A stretch of DNA of 64,000 nt, from NCBI RefSeq assembly GCF_964340395.1, contig NC_135553.1:12700501-12764500 (forward strand), given 5' to 3'. Shown piece after piece: positions 15,532 to 28,490 of the stretch. The notes below the pieces were generated by a model. It made no database searches, had not been told where the DNA came from, and worked only from the letters and a program-made list of their open reading frames with translations. The translations under genes and the position numbers were made by a program. The first letter of the stretch is position 1. Each line of letters starts with the position of its first letter. Source of the stretch: Glandiceps talaboti (taxonomy: Eukaryota; Hemichordata; Enteropneusta; Spengelidae).

Positions 15532-15663
15532 ATTATATTGCGGTAATATATCTCTGTACTGTAACTGGCAATAACGTTCATTCAAACACAATTGAAGGTA
15601 AAAGAAAAATGAAGATTAACAGATACGACTGTAAAGCAGCCGTACTGGCAGATATTATTATTA

Positions 15664-15853
15664 TTATACAGTGCAAGTGTTTCCAACAAGCTTTGGAACA
15701 TACTCCAACCAAAAAGCCAGTTTTTCTGCACGGAGCCTCTGCTTTATGTTTTCATCCGTCATATTAGTGGTTAAATGTAGATAGAACTCGTCAGTACTGT
15801 CATATTCCGGCCAGGTTACAGTTCTGTAATTCACCTGTCCACTGTTTGGATCG
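15664..15853 (-). CDS. Esterase copy C, exon 2, truncated by microsatellite
   Basis: Encodes [19 protein letters not shown]... through NTCTV, then stops. Compared with B and D, the plus strand carries the extra bases TTATTATTATTATA (about 15659-15672; exact placement is ambiguous) between CAGATA and CAGTGC. This puts three TAA codons in a row in frame. Confidence 0.85.
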
Positions 15854-18262
15854 CTAAAGCATGCAAACAGAAATAAAATAGCAAGTCAGAAAATTTAAGG
15901 TTAATGATATATGGTGATATGTGGTTTTTGACAAAGATACTCATGGTACATCTAGTATCACCAATATGTATAAAACACCTACTAATTTGTAATAATTCTT
16001 ACATTCTACCTGTCGAAGGGAGATATATTTATTGGAATCGCCAGCAAGGATAGAATGTTTTTGTGATGTGCTACATATTGATGTATATTTAACCCTTTGA
16101 AAATACTATTATGCAAAAAGAAAGTTTCATTCCGATAAATTTTGTTAATTTCACAATGAAGAGAAATTTACTTCCAAAAATACTGTAGATAGGTCGGAAT
16201 TTTGTTTTTATTTTGTTGTTGAGAAAGTGCTTCGAGCTAAAGACGAGATTCTCAATTGGGCAATATATCTTCTGTGGTCATAGTTTGATGAGGTGTAATA
16301 TAAATAATTACGTGCAGTATGTAGACGATCGCAATATGCAGACTTTACTTACAGTCTTAAACACATAGTTTCTCTGGAATTTAATTTTAATAAACTGACC
16401 AAAGTTATTTGGCAGGACATTTACATGGAAATAGAAGGAAGTTCTCCCCATTTTACCTTTGAATGTAAGCATTATAATTGAGGGTCGGCGGCTTAAACTA
16501 GGACAGGTCGGGTTATCGTAAAAACATAATATTTTTTATTTGGCCTTACCAAAACGTTGGATATAGTGTGTTTTTACCACCACAATGTTTTGTTTGTCAT
16601 TTGTTGAATATACGGAATGAAAGAATCTAGACAGAAGCTGCAACAGCAATTTTTTTTCCACCAACTCGAATTTGTTTAACTGTTCGAACATGACAATGAA
16701 CTTATTTCCTAAGTGGTACTTATACCTGTTCAAGAGTGACATCGGGTCAAACAACAGATACATACAAATGGTGTATATAGAGATTCTTACCCTGTTTTGG
16801 CAAAATTTACCCAATATTCCATCATTATATTACTCAATTCAACTTCTTCTGCTGTGACGTTGGCGAATTTTAACAAACCATCGTAATCTTGTAAAATTAT
16901 CGTTCCGATGACGAAGTCGACTTGGTGAGTATGACCAGCTCCATCTACATACGAAGGGCAGTCACAGTAACTTGAGCGGTGGTCAAAATGGTAATGGTAT
17001 GTATTTCCTCCTGTATTTGGCAACTTGCCATGTTCTCTAGCTGCTTGTACTGTAGGATAAATGTAGACACGGTCGCCATAGAAATCAGCATACAGATCCC
17101 TTCTAATAAATTCATCAAAAGGATGTGCCCAGTCAGTATATTCATGAAGTGCTGCATCTGTGACCACTTCTTCATTTTTCTCAAAGGATGACTCAATGTC
17201 CAATGTGACTAGGTTTTCAAACATATTTAGGGGCATTCCAAGGTTAAGATCATATGGGATGAAAATCAATCTAATTGATCCTTCGTAGCTATTGGAACCA
17301 AAAAGATAGTCATACTTTTCAAAGTCACTGTTTGCAACGAATTGTTCGAATGGGTGGGTAATAACTTCTCCATCCACGACTAATCCAACATCGACGCCTG
17401 TTTGTGCTACAACAATGTCGTCTGCAGGTACTTCCCTTAAACAGTTTACTAAGTTTTCGTGGTTTTCTACATCTTTGCAACCGAGATCACTGCCGAGCTT
17501 TCTTGCATTTGTTGCCGGATCTCCAATAATTTGATCATAATTGAGAATACCACTTTGAGATATGACTCGTTGAAACAACCCTTCACTGGCTGGTGAAAGT
17601 GCCAGAACATGGCAAGCTCTTCCCCCTGCAGAATTACCGAAAATCGTTACTTGATCTGGATTTCCTCCAAAATATGCGATGTTTTCTTTTACCCAGGTCA
17701 ATGCAAGAAGTTGGTCTAGAAGTCCGTAGTTACCAGAAGCGTATGAATCCCCGGTGCTCAGGAAACCAAGCACGCCAACTCGGTAGTTTAGTGTGATAGC
17801 GATGACGTTGTGGTATGCTGCCAGTGCAGTAACATCGTAAAACATACCCTGTCCAAACATAAAACTACCACCATGAATCCAGACCATCACGGCAAAAGGT
17901 TTGGCGATGTCACTGGCATTGTTTGGTACGTATATATTTAGTAGCAGGCAATCTTCGTCCTGGTCGTAGTTTGGCAAAGGGTTGTTTATTTCAAGTTGTG
18001 GACAGGACGGACCAAATTCCGTTGCATCGTAAACTGCTGGAGCCCAAGGCTTCTTCGGCACTGGAGGCAGAAAGCGTAGGTCTCCAGCAGGAGATTCCGC
18101 GTATGGTATACCTCTGAACATGTCAACATTAAGTCCTGGGAAAGTGGTACTGGTGCCTTCAACAGGTCCGTTGTCAGTGTCTACAACTGGGCCACTCATA
18201 ATCATTACTACACACATTAGAATTACCTGCAACCACACTGGATTTAACATTTCGCGAACCAT
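15664..18262 (-). CDS. Carboxylesterase/cholinesterase-like protein, copy C
   Basis: Exon 1 is 16791-18262 and exon 2 is 15664-15853, giving about 553 residues. The ATG at 18262 starts a signal peptide (MVREMLNPVWLQV... to MSG before PVVDTDNGPVEG). The hydrolase core is intact: HGGSFMFGQGM oxyanion loop (Ser in place of the third Gly), GNSAGGRA nucleophile elbow, GSNSYEGS acid and DGAGHTHQVDFVIG histidine. The donor is GG|GTAAGA and the acceptor CTTTAG|C, as in B and D. Exon 2 ends early: a 14-nt TTA-type insertion after NTCTV gives TAA stops, so the hydrophobic tail seen in A, B and D is lost. The enzyme should still fold but would probably be freely secreted. It is almost identical to copy B. 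Confidence 0.85.
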
Positions 18263-19369
18263 TGTCTAGAAGTGTAGCTTTTACTTTAGCTCTGGTAACA
18301 TAAGTGTCCAGCCACAAAATTATTTTCTCAGCAGTTGCTAGCTGAAGACCGTTTGCAATCTGTGTTCGCCCAAAGACAGTTTGGTGGAAACTATCTATGT
18401 GTTAAAGGTCACGTAGAGGGGAATAACCATCTCATGACAGACTTGAATGTTCGGGACAGCGTGCAACTAAAGGAAATAATCCAACTTGGGTAATATATAT
18501 TCATATATTCATCGTAAAGGTACACACAACTAACAAAAGATGGAAGAAAATGGTAAGGGAGTTGCTCTTTCTCATGTGGAAAATACATTGCCCAAATTAA
18601 AACTTACACAATATTGCCATCGTATTGTTGGAAACATAGTTTTCTCTTCATTTCATCGACCCAAGTTTATCAAAGTACTAACTCTGACGACTACCGACTA
18701 TTTGACCTTTGCTTGCAAGTCCAAAAGACACCAAAGGTTAACAAGAGATCTGTTTTAATAATTGAAATAATATGGCTAACCCACTTTTACTGTATTTAGT
18801 TACGAAGATCATACACGCTCAGTATTTGTATAAAATGCCACATGAACATGCTAAGGGCAATAATTTCAGGTAGTTCGCTTGTTTTGAAGTTATAGATGTA
18901 AGAGATAATATTGTAAGTAAACACTCGTTGGCTATGATGACATGTTTGCTATCATTGGTTCCAATCAAAGTCTAATATCTGCCTCTCATGTGATACGTTG
19001 TTGTAAAACTGCTACAATAGACGTGATTGATGATAGAACATCCCTCCAAAGCAGAAAAGATAACCTCAGCCTTGTTTGTACTGCGGCTGATTTAATGAAA
19101 ATGTATCATTAAATCCCACTCCCCTTTATAGTATGTTGTTTTAATCATGGATATCAGAATAATTGACTCTACTCGTGGCATCGTATACTTTGATCAATTG
19201 AAATGGGAATCACTTCATATATTAAAATGCCATGCTTGATACACCATCACACGAGAGTTGTGCCTTACGACATATGTATAGGTGAAATTAAAGGTCTGCT
19301 GTCTGATGCTATTACATCTTCATCTCACTTAAATGTCATGATTACTTCATGAAAGTAAAACGTGAAATC
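18263..19369. other. Intergenic part of duplication unit 2
   Basis: Matches unit 1 upstream of esterase B. No independent gene seen. Confidence 0.55.
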
Positions 19370-19440
19370 TGTCCGTCCGTCCGTCCGTCCGTCCGTCTGC
19401 TGTCTGTCTGTCTGTCTGTCTGCCTGCCTGCCTGCCTGCC

Positions 19441-19491
<51 letters not shown>

Positions 19492-19492
19492 A

Positions 19493-19531
<39 letters not shown>

Positions 19532-19570
19532 CCGTCCGTCCGTCCGTCCGTCCGTCCGTCCGTCTGTCTG
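19370..19570. repeat. (CCGT)n/(CTGT)n/(CCTG)n compound array
   Basis: About 200 nt of tetranucleotide repeat just downstream of the esterase D stop codon. The long open frames on both strands are artefacts of it. Confidence 0.96.
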
Positions 19571-19616
19571 ATTATATTGTGGTAATATATTTCTGTACTA
19601 TAACTAGCAATAACAT

Positions 19617-19872
19617 TCATTCAAATGAAGGTAAAAGAAAAATGAAGATTAACAGATACGACTGTAAAGCAGCTGTACTGGCAGATACAGTGCAAGTGTT
19701 TCCAACAAGCTTTGGAACATACTCCAACCAAAAAGCCAGTTTTTCTGCACGGAGCCTCTGCTTTATGTTTTCATCCGTCATTTTAGTGGTTAAATGTAGA
19801 TAGAACTCGTCAGTACTGTCATATTCCGGCCAGGTTACAGTTCTGTAATTCATCTGTCCACTGTTTGGATCG
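19617..19872 (-). CDS. Esterase copy D, exon 2
   Basis: The acceptor ACTTTAG is followed by C GAT CCA. It encodes [19 protein letters not shown]... and ends with a Ser-rich spacer (SASTA) and a hydrophobic tail, then TGA. The near-identity to copy C ends about six bases into the intron (after GCTAAAGT on the plus strand), marking the edge of the tandem duplication. Confidence 0.85.
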
Positions 19873-21513
19873 CTAAAGTTAAATATAAAAGAAAACATCA
19901 ACAGTGCGTCACTTTGAATTGTACCTTGATAGATATCACAAGTGGTGATCTATGGTCGGGGCAAATTCATATTCACGAGGTCAAGAACAAACTATTTACA
20001 TAACATTATCTAGAGTAATTTCTTACCCTGTCTTTGCAAAATTTATCCAATATTCCATCATCACGTTACTCAGCTCAATTTCTTCTGCTGTGACGTTGAC
20101 GAATTTTAACGACCCGTCATAATCCTGTAAAACTATCGTCCCAAGGACGAAGTCAATCTCGTAAGAATGTCCAGCTCCATCTACATATGGAGCACAGTCA
20201 CAGTAACTTGAATGATGGTCAAAATGGTAGTGGTACGTCTTTCCCCCTTCATATGACAACTTGCTGTGACTGTGTTCTCTAGCTGCCTGTACTGTTGGGT
20301 AGAGGTAGATATGATCGCCATAGAAATCAGCATACAGATCCCGTCTAATAAATTCGTCAAAAGGGTCAGCCCAGTCAGTATATTCATGGAGTGCTGCATC
20401 TGTGATGGCCTCTTCATTTTGCTCAAAAGATGAAGCGATATCTGTTCTGATCTGGTTTTCAAAGAAATCTTGAGGCATTCCTAGAGTAAGGTCGTACGGG
20501 ATAGACTCCATTCTAAAAATTGCTTCATAGCTATTAGCACCAAGAAGATAATCGTATTTTTGAAAGTCACTTTTTGCAACAAATTCTTCGAATGAATGGG
20601 TGATAACTTCCCCATCCACGACTAACCCAACGTTGACATCCCTTTGAGCGACAACGATGTCGTCCGCAGGTATTCCCCTCAGACAGTTGACTAATTTTTC
20701 GTGATTATTTATATCTTGACAACCAAGGTCACTGGCAAGCTTTCTCGCATTTGTTGCCGGATCCCCAATAATTTGATCATAATTGATAGTACCACTTTGA
20801 GATATGACTCGCTGAAAAAGCCTTTCACTCGCTGGTGAGAGTGCCAGAGAATGGATAGCTCTTCCCCCAGCAGAATTACCAAAAATAGTTACTTGCTCTG
20901 GATTTCCTCCGAAAAAGACGACGTTTTCTTTCACCCAGGTCAAAGCAAGCAATTGGTCAAGAAGTCCATAGTTACCCGAAGCGTATGCATCTCCAGTGCT
21001 CAGAAAACCAAGGGCCCCAACTCGGTAGTTTAGGGTGACAGCTATGACGTCATAATAAGCTGCCAGTGCTGTAACATCGCGAAACATGCCCTGTCCAAAA
21101 GTAAAACTACCACCGTGAATCCATACCATCACGGCAAAAGGTTTGGCGATGTCACTGGCATTGTTGGGTACGTATATATTTAGCAGCAGACAATCTTCGT
21201 CTTTGTCATAGTTAGGCAATGGGTTGTTTATAAGATCTTGTGGACACGACGGGCCAAAGTCCGTTGCATCGTAAACTGCTGGAGCCCAAGGCTTCTTTGG
21301 TACTGGAGGTAGAAAACGTAGGTCTCCTGCAGGTGATTCCGCGTATGGTATACCTTTGAACATGTCAACATTAAGCCCTGGGAAGGTGGTACTGGTGCCT
21401 TCAACAGGTCCACATTTCGTGTCTATTACTGGGCCACTTTTAACCACTACTACAACGCACATCGTCAGAACAATCACCAGCAATGGTACTGGTTTTGCAA
21501 TGTCGCGAGTCAT
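19617..21513 (-). CDS. Carboxylesterase/cholinesterase-like protein, copy D
   Basis: Exon 1 is 20027-21513 and exon 2 is 19617-19872, about 580 residues. I use the ATG at 21513 (MTRDIAKPVPLLVIV...), since the two codons before it begin with TTG. The signal peptide ends near VVVKSG before PVIDTKCGPVEG. Triad and motifs are HGGSFTFGQGM, GNSAGGRA, ANSYEAI and DGAGHSYEIDFVLG, all present. The donor is GG|GTAAGA. The intron is only 154 nt, against about 940-970 nt in B and C. Exon 1 is clearly diverged from B and C, while exon 2 differs from C by only two residues over the shared part, so the two exons have different histories. The C-terminal tail (LQSYLLIFIFLLPSFE) is hydrophobic and intact. Confidence 0.88.
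19641..19880. repeat. Third, partial duplication unit
   Basis: Matches the left ends of units 1 and 2 and stops just inside the intron of copy D. It therefore carries only exon 2 of D. Confidence 0.75.
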
Positions 21514-23535
21514 TGTCAAGAAGTTGTGTAACTTTTAGTAGAGGTCTAATACTATCGAAGTATGCTGCCACCGAAGTGTTGTACCAACAGTTGCTAACGC
21601 TAGACTGGTTGCAATCGTTGTTCATCTCAACTCACGTATAGGGGAATAGTTATGAGTTTTAGTGACGGGGGGGGGGGGAAGTATTTATCTTGCAACTTAA
21701 ATATTCCAGATGAAGCAAAATGCATCGTAAAGGGACAACATACAAAACGACAGACAGGAAATGTTAAAGAAGCTGCCCTGTTTCATGATACACACAGTCC
21801 AGCGATGAACAATTTAAAAACCATCATTGAGATTGAAGATGGGTTGAAATGTTATTTCAACACCACAAACTGAAGAACTATATCACCAGAAATAATTTTG
21901 ATTTATGCATACTATGTGAACTCCCGACAGGTATATTAAGCCATTTCAAGCTTTGACATATAATCACCATATTAAGTGAACACAAAATTGATCCATTGAT
22001 TTTTTTCTCCACCCACCCAAATTATGAAAGGACTGTACGGACCTTACGGCTACTTACTACTTGACCTTTGTGCGCATGTCAACAAGACATCCAAGGATAA
22101 TCAATGGGGCATTACTTATTGACGACGTATTGCAGATTATAAACATAACCTTAATGTTTGTCTGTTTTGTGAGAGAGGGTTTACGTTATCTACGTGAAGG
22201 TGAAATCTAAGATTTGAAATATTGACATGAACGATAAAAATAATAACATTTGTTTCAAGTTTTACAAATAAAGAAATGATGTAATCACTTATTAGCTATG
22301 ATATGTTTGCTATCATTGATGCTAATCAAAGTCCAGTAACTATACGACATGATACACACCTGCAGTTTAACAATTTTGTTTTCATTATGAATATACAAAT
22401 TGTTTCTTTGAAGTGTTTCATTGAGTGTTTCATTGTCAACAGGGGATGCCACTGAAGGATATGTAACCTGTGGGTTCTGGAGTCATTTCATGATTTCACA
22501 TTACATAATTGTGCCATATGATGTAGGGTATCGTGATCAACTACAAACAGTATGTCGATTTATTCCATTATATATTATTTTATCAGTCATGTGTTATTGT
22601 CGCTTCCAAGGATATGTTCTTGTATTTTGCAGTTTTTTTCCTTGTAGACATCTTTCCTCAATATTTCCCACTCTCATGTCTAACACTTTTTTTCACTTTT
22701 TTTTTGTTTAACATTCATACCTTTCATAACTTAATGTTGCTGGCTTTGTTGCTACTTTCGCTATAGCTTCTCTTCGTGTCGTCTAGACACTGTCTTCTCG
22801 TCGCCAAAAGCTTATTCAAGTTGCACCAGATACTATTTCATTCGATTCACGAGGCTACACATCGGCATTCCAATTGTCCATTCATATATTCTATGATTAT
22901 TTTACTCGTTGAAACAGCCGAGTCTGCACTTTCTTAACAAAGTAATTTACCCGTGCATGCTTTGCTTAACTGACCACGATGCACGTTTACAATGATTGAA
23001 TGATTACATAACCTGTTTCAGAATATTTCTTGAATTTGACATTTGTCCCTCACTGTAACATTATCGAAATATCGATTGGCTGAAACTTAGTAAAAATTCG
23101 TCATACAACGATCTCACGATAGAGATAGTTGTTTAGATCTCAACAGTTCTTTTACGTTTTTCATCTTTATTCTCAGAGTAAAACCTACTCAGGACCAAAA
23201 GAGCCAGAAGAAAAATTGTATCACTAACATAACATCAACACTTTGAAATTTGTGGGCTGGAAAAGTGTTTAGAAGGAAATCCCAAATCTTTGTAGTTGTT
23301 TCAAAATGTCTACATATTGCAATTTAAGATGTATTGTTCATGTTACTTGTAAGCCAAAAGTAGCATATTATGTCATTTCAAGGCCATCTTGTTTCATTGA
23401 TTTCGCCTTCGGTTAAATTTTGCATTTGTTTTACTGAGTTATAAAGTTTGTGTGTAAGCAAATATGGTATTATGTGCGCTCAAGATAGTCACTCTCTGGA
23501 TGTAATTAATATATTCAAAGACATAATTACTGTGA
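21514..23535. other. Non-coding stretch right of the esterase cluster
   Basis: Presumed upstream region of copy D followed by AT-rich intergenic sequence. A run of 12 G lies near 21667. Open frames at 22421-22766 are T-rich and hydrophobic by composition. No gene recognised. Confidence 0.5.
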
Positions 23536-23542
23536 AGCTGGC

Positions 23543-23731
23543 CCAATCTAATTAAAATCCGGTGTAGTGTACCCGTCGCGATTTCTTTTGGTTGTTACGT
23601 TTACTGTTGTTTGTTCTTTTGTGAGCGCTCGTTACATACAACGAGCGCTCACACAAGAAAAAACGACAGTAAACGTAACAGCCAAAAAGAAATCGCGATG
23701 TGTACACTACATCTGATTTTAATCAGATTGG
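23543..23731. mobile_element. Foldback element, 189 bp, with 7-bp TSD
   Basis: Two arms of about 90 nt form an imperfect hairpin with a 6-nt loop (23634-23639). The ends are CCAATCTAATTAAAATC and GATTTTAATCAGATTGG, and the centre is GTGAGCGCTCGTT paired with AACGAGCGCTCAC. AGCTGGC occurs on both sides (23536-23542 and 23732-23738), a probable target-site duplication. The target word is part of the esterase codons for GAG (GGAGCTGGC), so it probably inserted into an esterase copy. It encodes no protein. Confidence 0.75.
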
Positions 23732-23873
23732 AGCTGGCCATGCTCAAGAAATCGACTTCATCATAGAGACGGTAGTTCTATAGGATTATGACGGATCGTT
23801 AACAAGTCATCAACGTCACAGCAGAAGAAATTGAGTTGAGTAACGTAATGATGGAATATGGAATACTGGGCAG
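23732..23873 (+). pseudogene. Decayed carboxylesterase exon fragment
   Basis: Read on the plus strand this gives GAGHAQEIDFII then TVVL, an in-frame TAG, DYDGSL and, after a frameshift, [17 protein letters not shown]. This is the end of exon 1 of the esterases (compare GAGHSYEIDFVLGTIVLQDYDGSLKF in pieces in copy D). It is opposite in strand to the cluster, lacks the rest of the gene and stops before the donor. It is a relic of a fifth copy that was inverted or transposed. Confidence 0.85.
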
Positions 23874-23885
23874 TAATATATATAT

Positions 23886-23975
23886 CACATACATACATAC
23901 ATACATACATACACACATACAGACATACATACATACATACATACATACATACATACATACATACATACACACACC
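23886..23975. repeat. (CATA)n microsatellite
   Basis: CATA tetranucleotide array directly after the esterase relic. Confidence 0.95.
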
Positions 23976-26900
23976 CACAGACTTATTTTAAACCCATATT
24001 TTATTACAGCATTTGCAAACCGTTTATTGACAAAGATACCAAGTAACAATTTGAGAGTTGTTTTAAACGGATATGTCTTTATTTACACACAACTACGGAC
24101 GGATATTAAGAGCATTAAGATAATGTGTTGCAGTACTTGTGAATGAACTTGACCTTGAAAAATACATTGTCAGGTATTAATTAATAATTAATTAACAATG
24201 TAAGATTGTAATGGATATATGAATGATACATTTTCTATATGTATATACACATTGTAAGATGGCCTATCAACAAATTTAAACTTGAACTTGCCCACCTCGC
24301 ATCTTAATAAGGAATGATTAAAATTAATGCAAAATATGTATATCTTTATACAGTTTAGTGTAAGCTTGTGAACTTTCTTTATATACAGTTTTCGGTATGG
24401 TCACTTCAAATTTCGATAAGGCAAATAAAATATACCAAACACATTGGATCGGAGTATATACGTATTATGAGAGCTCAGTGAAAATGAACAATATTGGACT
24501 AAACCCTAAGTAATGACGAAGACTACATATATGTGGCTGCCAGCGCCATTTTGAACACAAGATCCAACGAGTTATTCATTTACATAGCAGAGATAGTATT
24601 AAGTCTTAAAATGTGTAAAAATCTCATAGGCTAGCAGATAAGTCCCTATTTTAGGCTGAACCTAAAGTTTTGGTCTAAAGTGTTTTTTAGTTGAGATAAT
24701 AGACCATAGTGTACAGTTTAGGAAACCGACTGATTAGATGGCACCTTGAGCATTTTAAGATTTTGAAGATTTGAACTCTGACACTTACAATTTTTGAGAA
24801 TCCTGTAAATAAATAGCATTATAATTTACCATTGTAGTTCAGCACATATGTGTAGAGATAAAAGCGCCAAGTTTTAAGCTAGTGTTCAACCCATGGATTA
24901 TAAGTAGCCATGGCCCTCCTTGCATACATTAAAAATGGCCACCATTTCAGGATGGATGTCATGCTGATTGAATATTTCACAGTATAGTGTCCTTCACTCA
25001 TCCGTTCCCATATTTTATAATAATATTACCTTTCCGCTATGCATTAAATTGAAAATAATATTAAAATTCTGAAACAAAACCTTGCTATGTGCTTAAATGC
25101 AATAGCGTTCGAGTACACCCGAGATGCGATGTGGTTGTCAATAGTAATGTACATAAAACAGTTCAACAGTGTTTGGTAAAATTGTACACTTTGAATCCAT
25201 AAATACTATACACATTGGCATACAAGGACATTGCATTGATAAATACAAACACAATGAAAATACTTTCTATAGTACATTACTAGCCAAACAGTATTCGTAA
25301 ATGACAATATGAATAAGAATATGAATGTGGGGACAATGTTTACGTTGTAGTTACAGTTGTATTGTTGTTCTCCAGAAGATCCGACAGGTAACGCAACCTG
25401 GTGTGCAAATACATCAAATAACAATGGAAACGAATCTGTTTATTATATGTATTGTTATCTCTCAATGTATTGCTTATCTCTGTAAATACAAGTGAAGTGT
25501 CACACGTTACTAGAACAGTAAACATTCTTGGCATTGTAAAACAGGCCAGGTCACATAACGCTGTGTCATAAGGTAAGTAGGTTAAAGACTGTATGAACTA
25601 AATACTAACAATCAGTAAAACAGTGAGGAAAAAAAAAGTGTGTTACCCCGACCAACCCTAGGTTAGACCCTAAACATTTTAAAACAAAAAGATAAGAAGT
25701 TCTTTGCCTTCTTGACCTTCATGCACGTCTAATCTGTTTTCTTTTCCCAGTGTTATTTCTTCAAACTATCTCAGAAGGGGTATTCATACAGACATTTCGT
25801 TTAGTTTTGGGTCGAAGCAATAATTTTCAAAAATAAAAGCATTTAAAAAGATAAACATATAATAAAATAAAAACCCAAATTACCTACACTATTCTCAGAG
25901 GCCATGTTATCTGATACACACAATTTTCGCCTGAATAACATATAGTATAATATATAATACATAAGTTGGAGACTGACACTTTTTCAACAGTACTCCAACG
26001 TGATACCTTACATCAATACTATCTACTTATCCTTGGAAATGAAGCTTTCCGATTTTAGCCACAGCAGGAGTGACTTCTCTCTCTTGCTATCCACCGTTAC
26101 CCACACGCTAACTCAAAGTCAACTTACCTTCTAATGTGCCTAGTCACATTTACAATGTAATACCTAGTCAACAGTGACCAAGCTTCTCAATATTATTGTT
26201 GTTGTGCAAAAAATTCGTACGCCCCCTTTTACCCCGGTACACCGGAACTTTGCAAACCCCTGTAACATTCACATACCTAGGACAGGGTTGTGCACATAGC
26301 TGTACCTGCTCAGTGGAGCCACGGTGGCTTTACCACCTATGTTTACAATATCACTGTAGCAGCTCTGGCCAACACACTAGGATCTGCGCGATCACAGAAA
26401 CAAGTGTAATTTTACCCCTTTCACATATACTTGGCTAAATACGTCAATATTAACGATATTATCGACATTTTATTGTATTCTGATAGAAACAGTCTGAGAC
26501 ATAACTCGGGAAACAAATGCCTGTGGTATTTCCCACAGCCATGTACCAGCTATGTGAGCCATGTTAGTCAGATATGAACAAAAGAGTTACTACAGGGTAT
26601 TATTCCACTATAGCTGTTACACGTATGTGTACAACTAAACTATGTGGTACGTGTGCAGTACACATACAGCTATGGTATAGTGGGATGTACAAAACTGTCG
26701 TGGAACAGAGGCAGTATTCCACATCCATGCAACAGGCATACCTTTCACAACCATGCACCAGGATATGTACAAGGTTCCCTGTGTAAGTCTGATAAGAAAG
26801 GCAAATAAAGACAATGTGAGAGTAGATATTAAAACACTGCGAAATATATGACATATGAAAAATCCTTATTTACACGATTACACGGTCATTAGTCTACAGC

Positions 26901-28490
26901 AAAACTACAAGATTCATAAATACTATATAAAATCGAAGTAATTGTAAATGTAACAGCCTCATCGTTATCCACATTTAATATACAATGATTTATGCTAAAA
27001 GTTTGTGCAGTCGAGGTTACCTCTATTATGTAAACAGCATATACTACCATGATGTATACAAATAAAGGTTCTGTGAACTTCGCTCAAATATGTTGTTATA
27101 TATTTACACATTTAATATTTACACGCACATCTTATGCAACATATATACCCTGTTTAACGGTCAAGCTTAGATAGGAATCACCTATTCAACACATGTATTC
27201 ATATATTGAACTGAATTAGTATTTAACACAGTCTGTAACTGGGGTAAATCAAGTATTCGGCTGATGTATTACGTATTCAATGTACATAAAGCACTAAAAC
27301 TTATACTTAAGGGCATATCACCGTTGACAATGCATAAGGGCCACCTTACTTATTTCCATGTTTCTCGTAGTAAACACCTTTAAAGAATATTCGAAGATTG
27401 GTTCAGTAAAATTTTTTAAAAAATATTTAAAAAAAAGTAAATGTATGTGTACATGTTGGTGTTGCTTGCAAGTCAGTCCTACTTTAAACAATCTGGATGA
27501 CTTAGAAATGACGATTAAAGGCAGAAGGAAACCATGAAACATTTGCTTGACTAAAATTTCCGCAAAGGCACGCCCCTGCAGGGTCGTCATCTTACCAACT
27601 TGCAACTGTGACATTGTCATTTTTTTCTAATCCTGTCGTAGAGGGCGTCGAGTTTTAAAAATCATTTCAGAAGTTGAAGGGGAATGTAGGATCGGTTGGA
27701 TCATGAGAATCATGGGAAAAAGTAAGGACGTCCTGATAGTGGTAGTGTACGATGGATGACTGTACAAATAGGCGGGTTAAACGAGATTGTGACTCATTTT
27801 CAATTTTTGATTCTTCCCAAAAATTACGTCATATATTGCGTTATTTACCTCGTATTTTGAATATTAGGTGAGGATCTCATCAATTTATTGACATACGTTA
27901 ACGTGTTTTACGTTGTTGGGATGATGAAATGCTGAAACCAAAATACAGCAGAAGAAACTAAGCAGTGTAGAAACGATAGTCTGACTGGATACAATTGTTG
28001 CGCATGTCCGTCTTCTCTTGCACTAGGGTGTTTTATAGTATTATCAATTATTGCATCAGTCTGTCATTGTAGTCAGGACCAGACCATTTGTGCTTGATAT
28101 ATTTCACACGCAGTGTACAATCATGACATGATGTATGTTTTTGTTTTGACTGTCAAAATTATTACATGGATGTGCAGTGCTTTTCATGTTGTCCTTGTTT
28201 ATGAAATCTCCGTCCCCGAGAGACAGATACGTGCAACAATTGATATAAATCACCCACTGTCAGAGACAAGTGAAACATTATTATTGTATCCTCTCTGTCG
28301 ATTCTGCACAGCTTGCTTCCTCCTGCTGTAACCCTGCAAGCCGTACAGTTACAGACTGAGCACATGTTTGTAATGCATGTCTAAAACTTCACATTGAAAC
28401 GAAATCTCCCACATACAGGCAATTCGCAGTAGCGACATTTACAGGCTTAATACATCAACCGAGATGAAGCTGGAAACAGTTTCTTGTTTC
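23976..28490. other. Long AT-rich non-coding stretch
   Basis: No gene recognised. The right end (about 27.9-28.5 kb) is probably the 3' untranslated region of the polycystin-like gene. Open frames in the rest are short and unlike known proteins. Confidence 0.5.
27884..27889 (-). terminator. Candidate poly(A) signal of polycystin-like gene
   Basis: First AATAAA found on the minus strand after the stop codon, about 600 nt downstream. Support is positional only. Confidence 0.3.

Larger units (their letters stand above)
15610..19640. repeat. Tandem duplication unit 2 (esterase C)
   Basis: Direct tandem copy of 11350-15609, holding all of esterase C and its upstream flank. The period differs between units (4253 against 4031 nt), mostly because of simple repeats. 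Confidence 0.85.

Noticed and set aside
19342-19620. Arg/Asp/Thr repeat open frames
   Set aside because: Artefacts of the CCGT/CTGT array.
26574-26854. Overlapping Cys-rich open frames
   Set aside because: Open on both strands, with no signal peptide or regular Cys spacing and no splice context.
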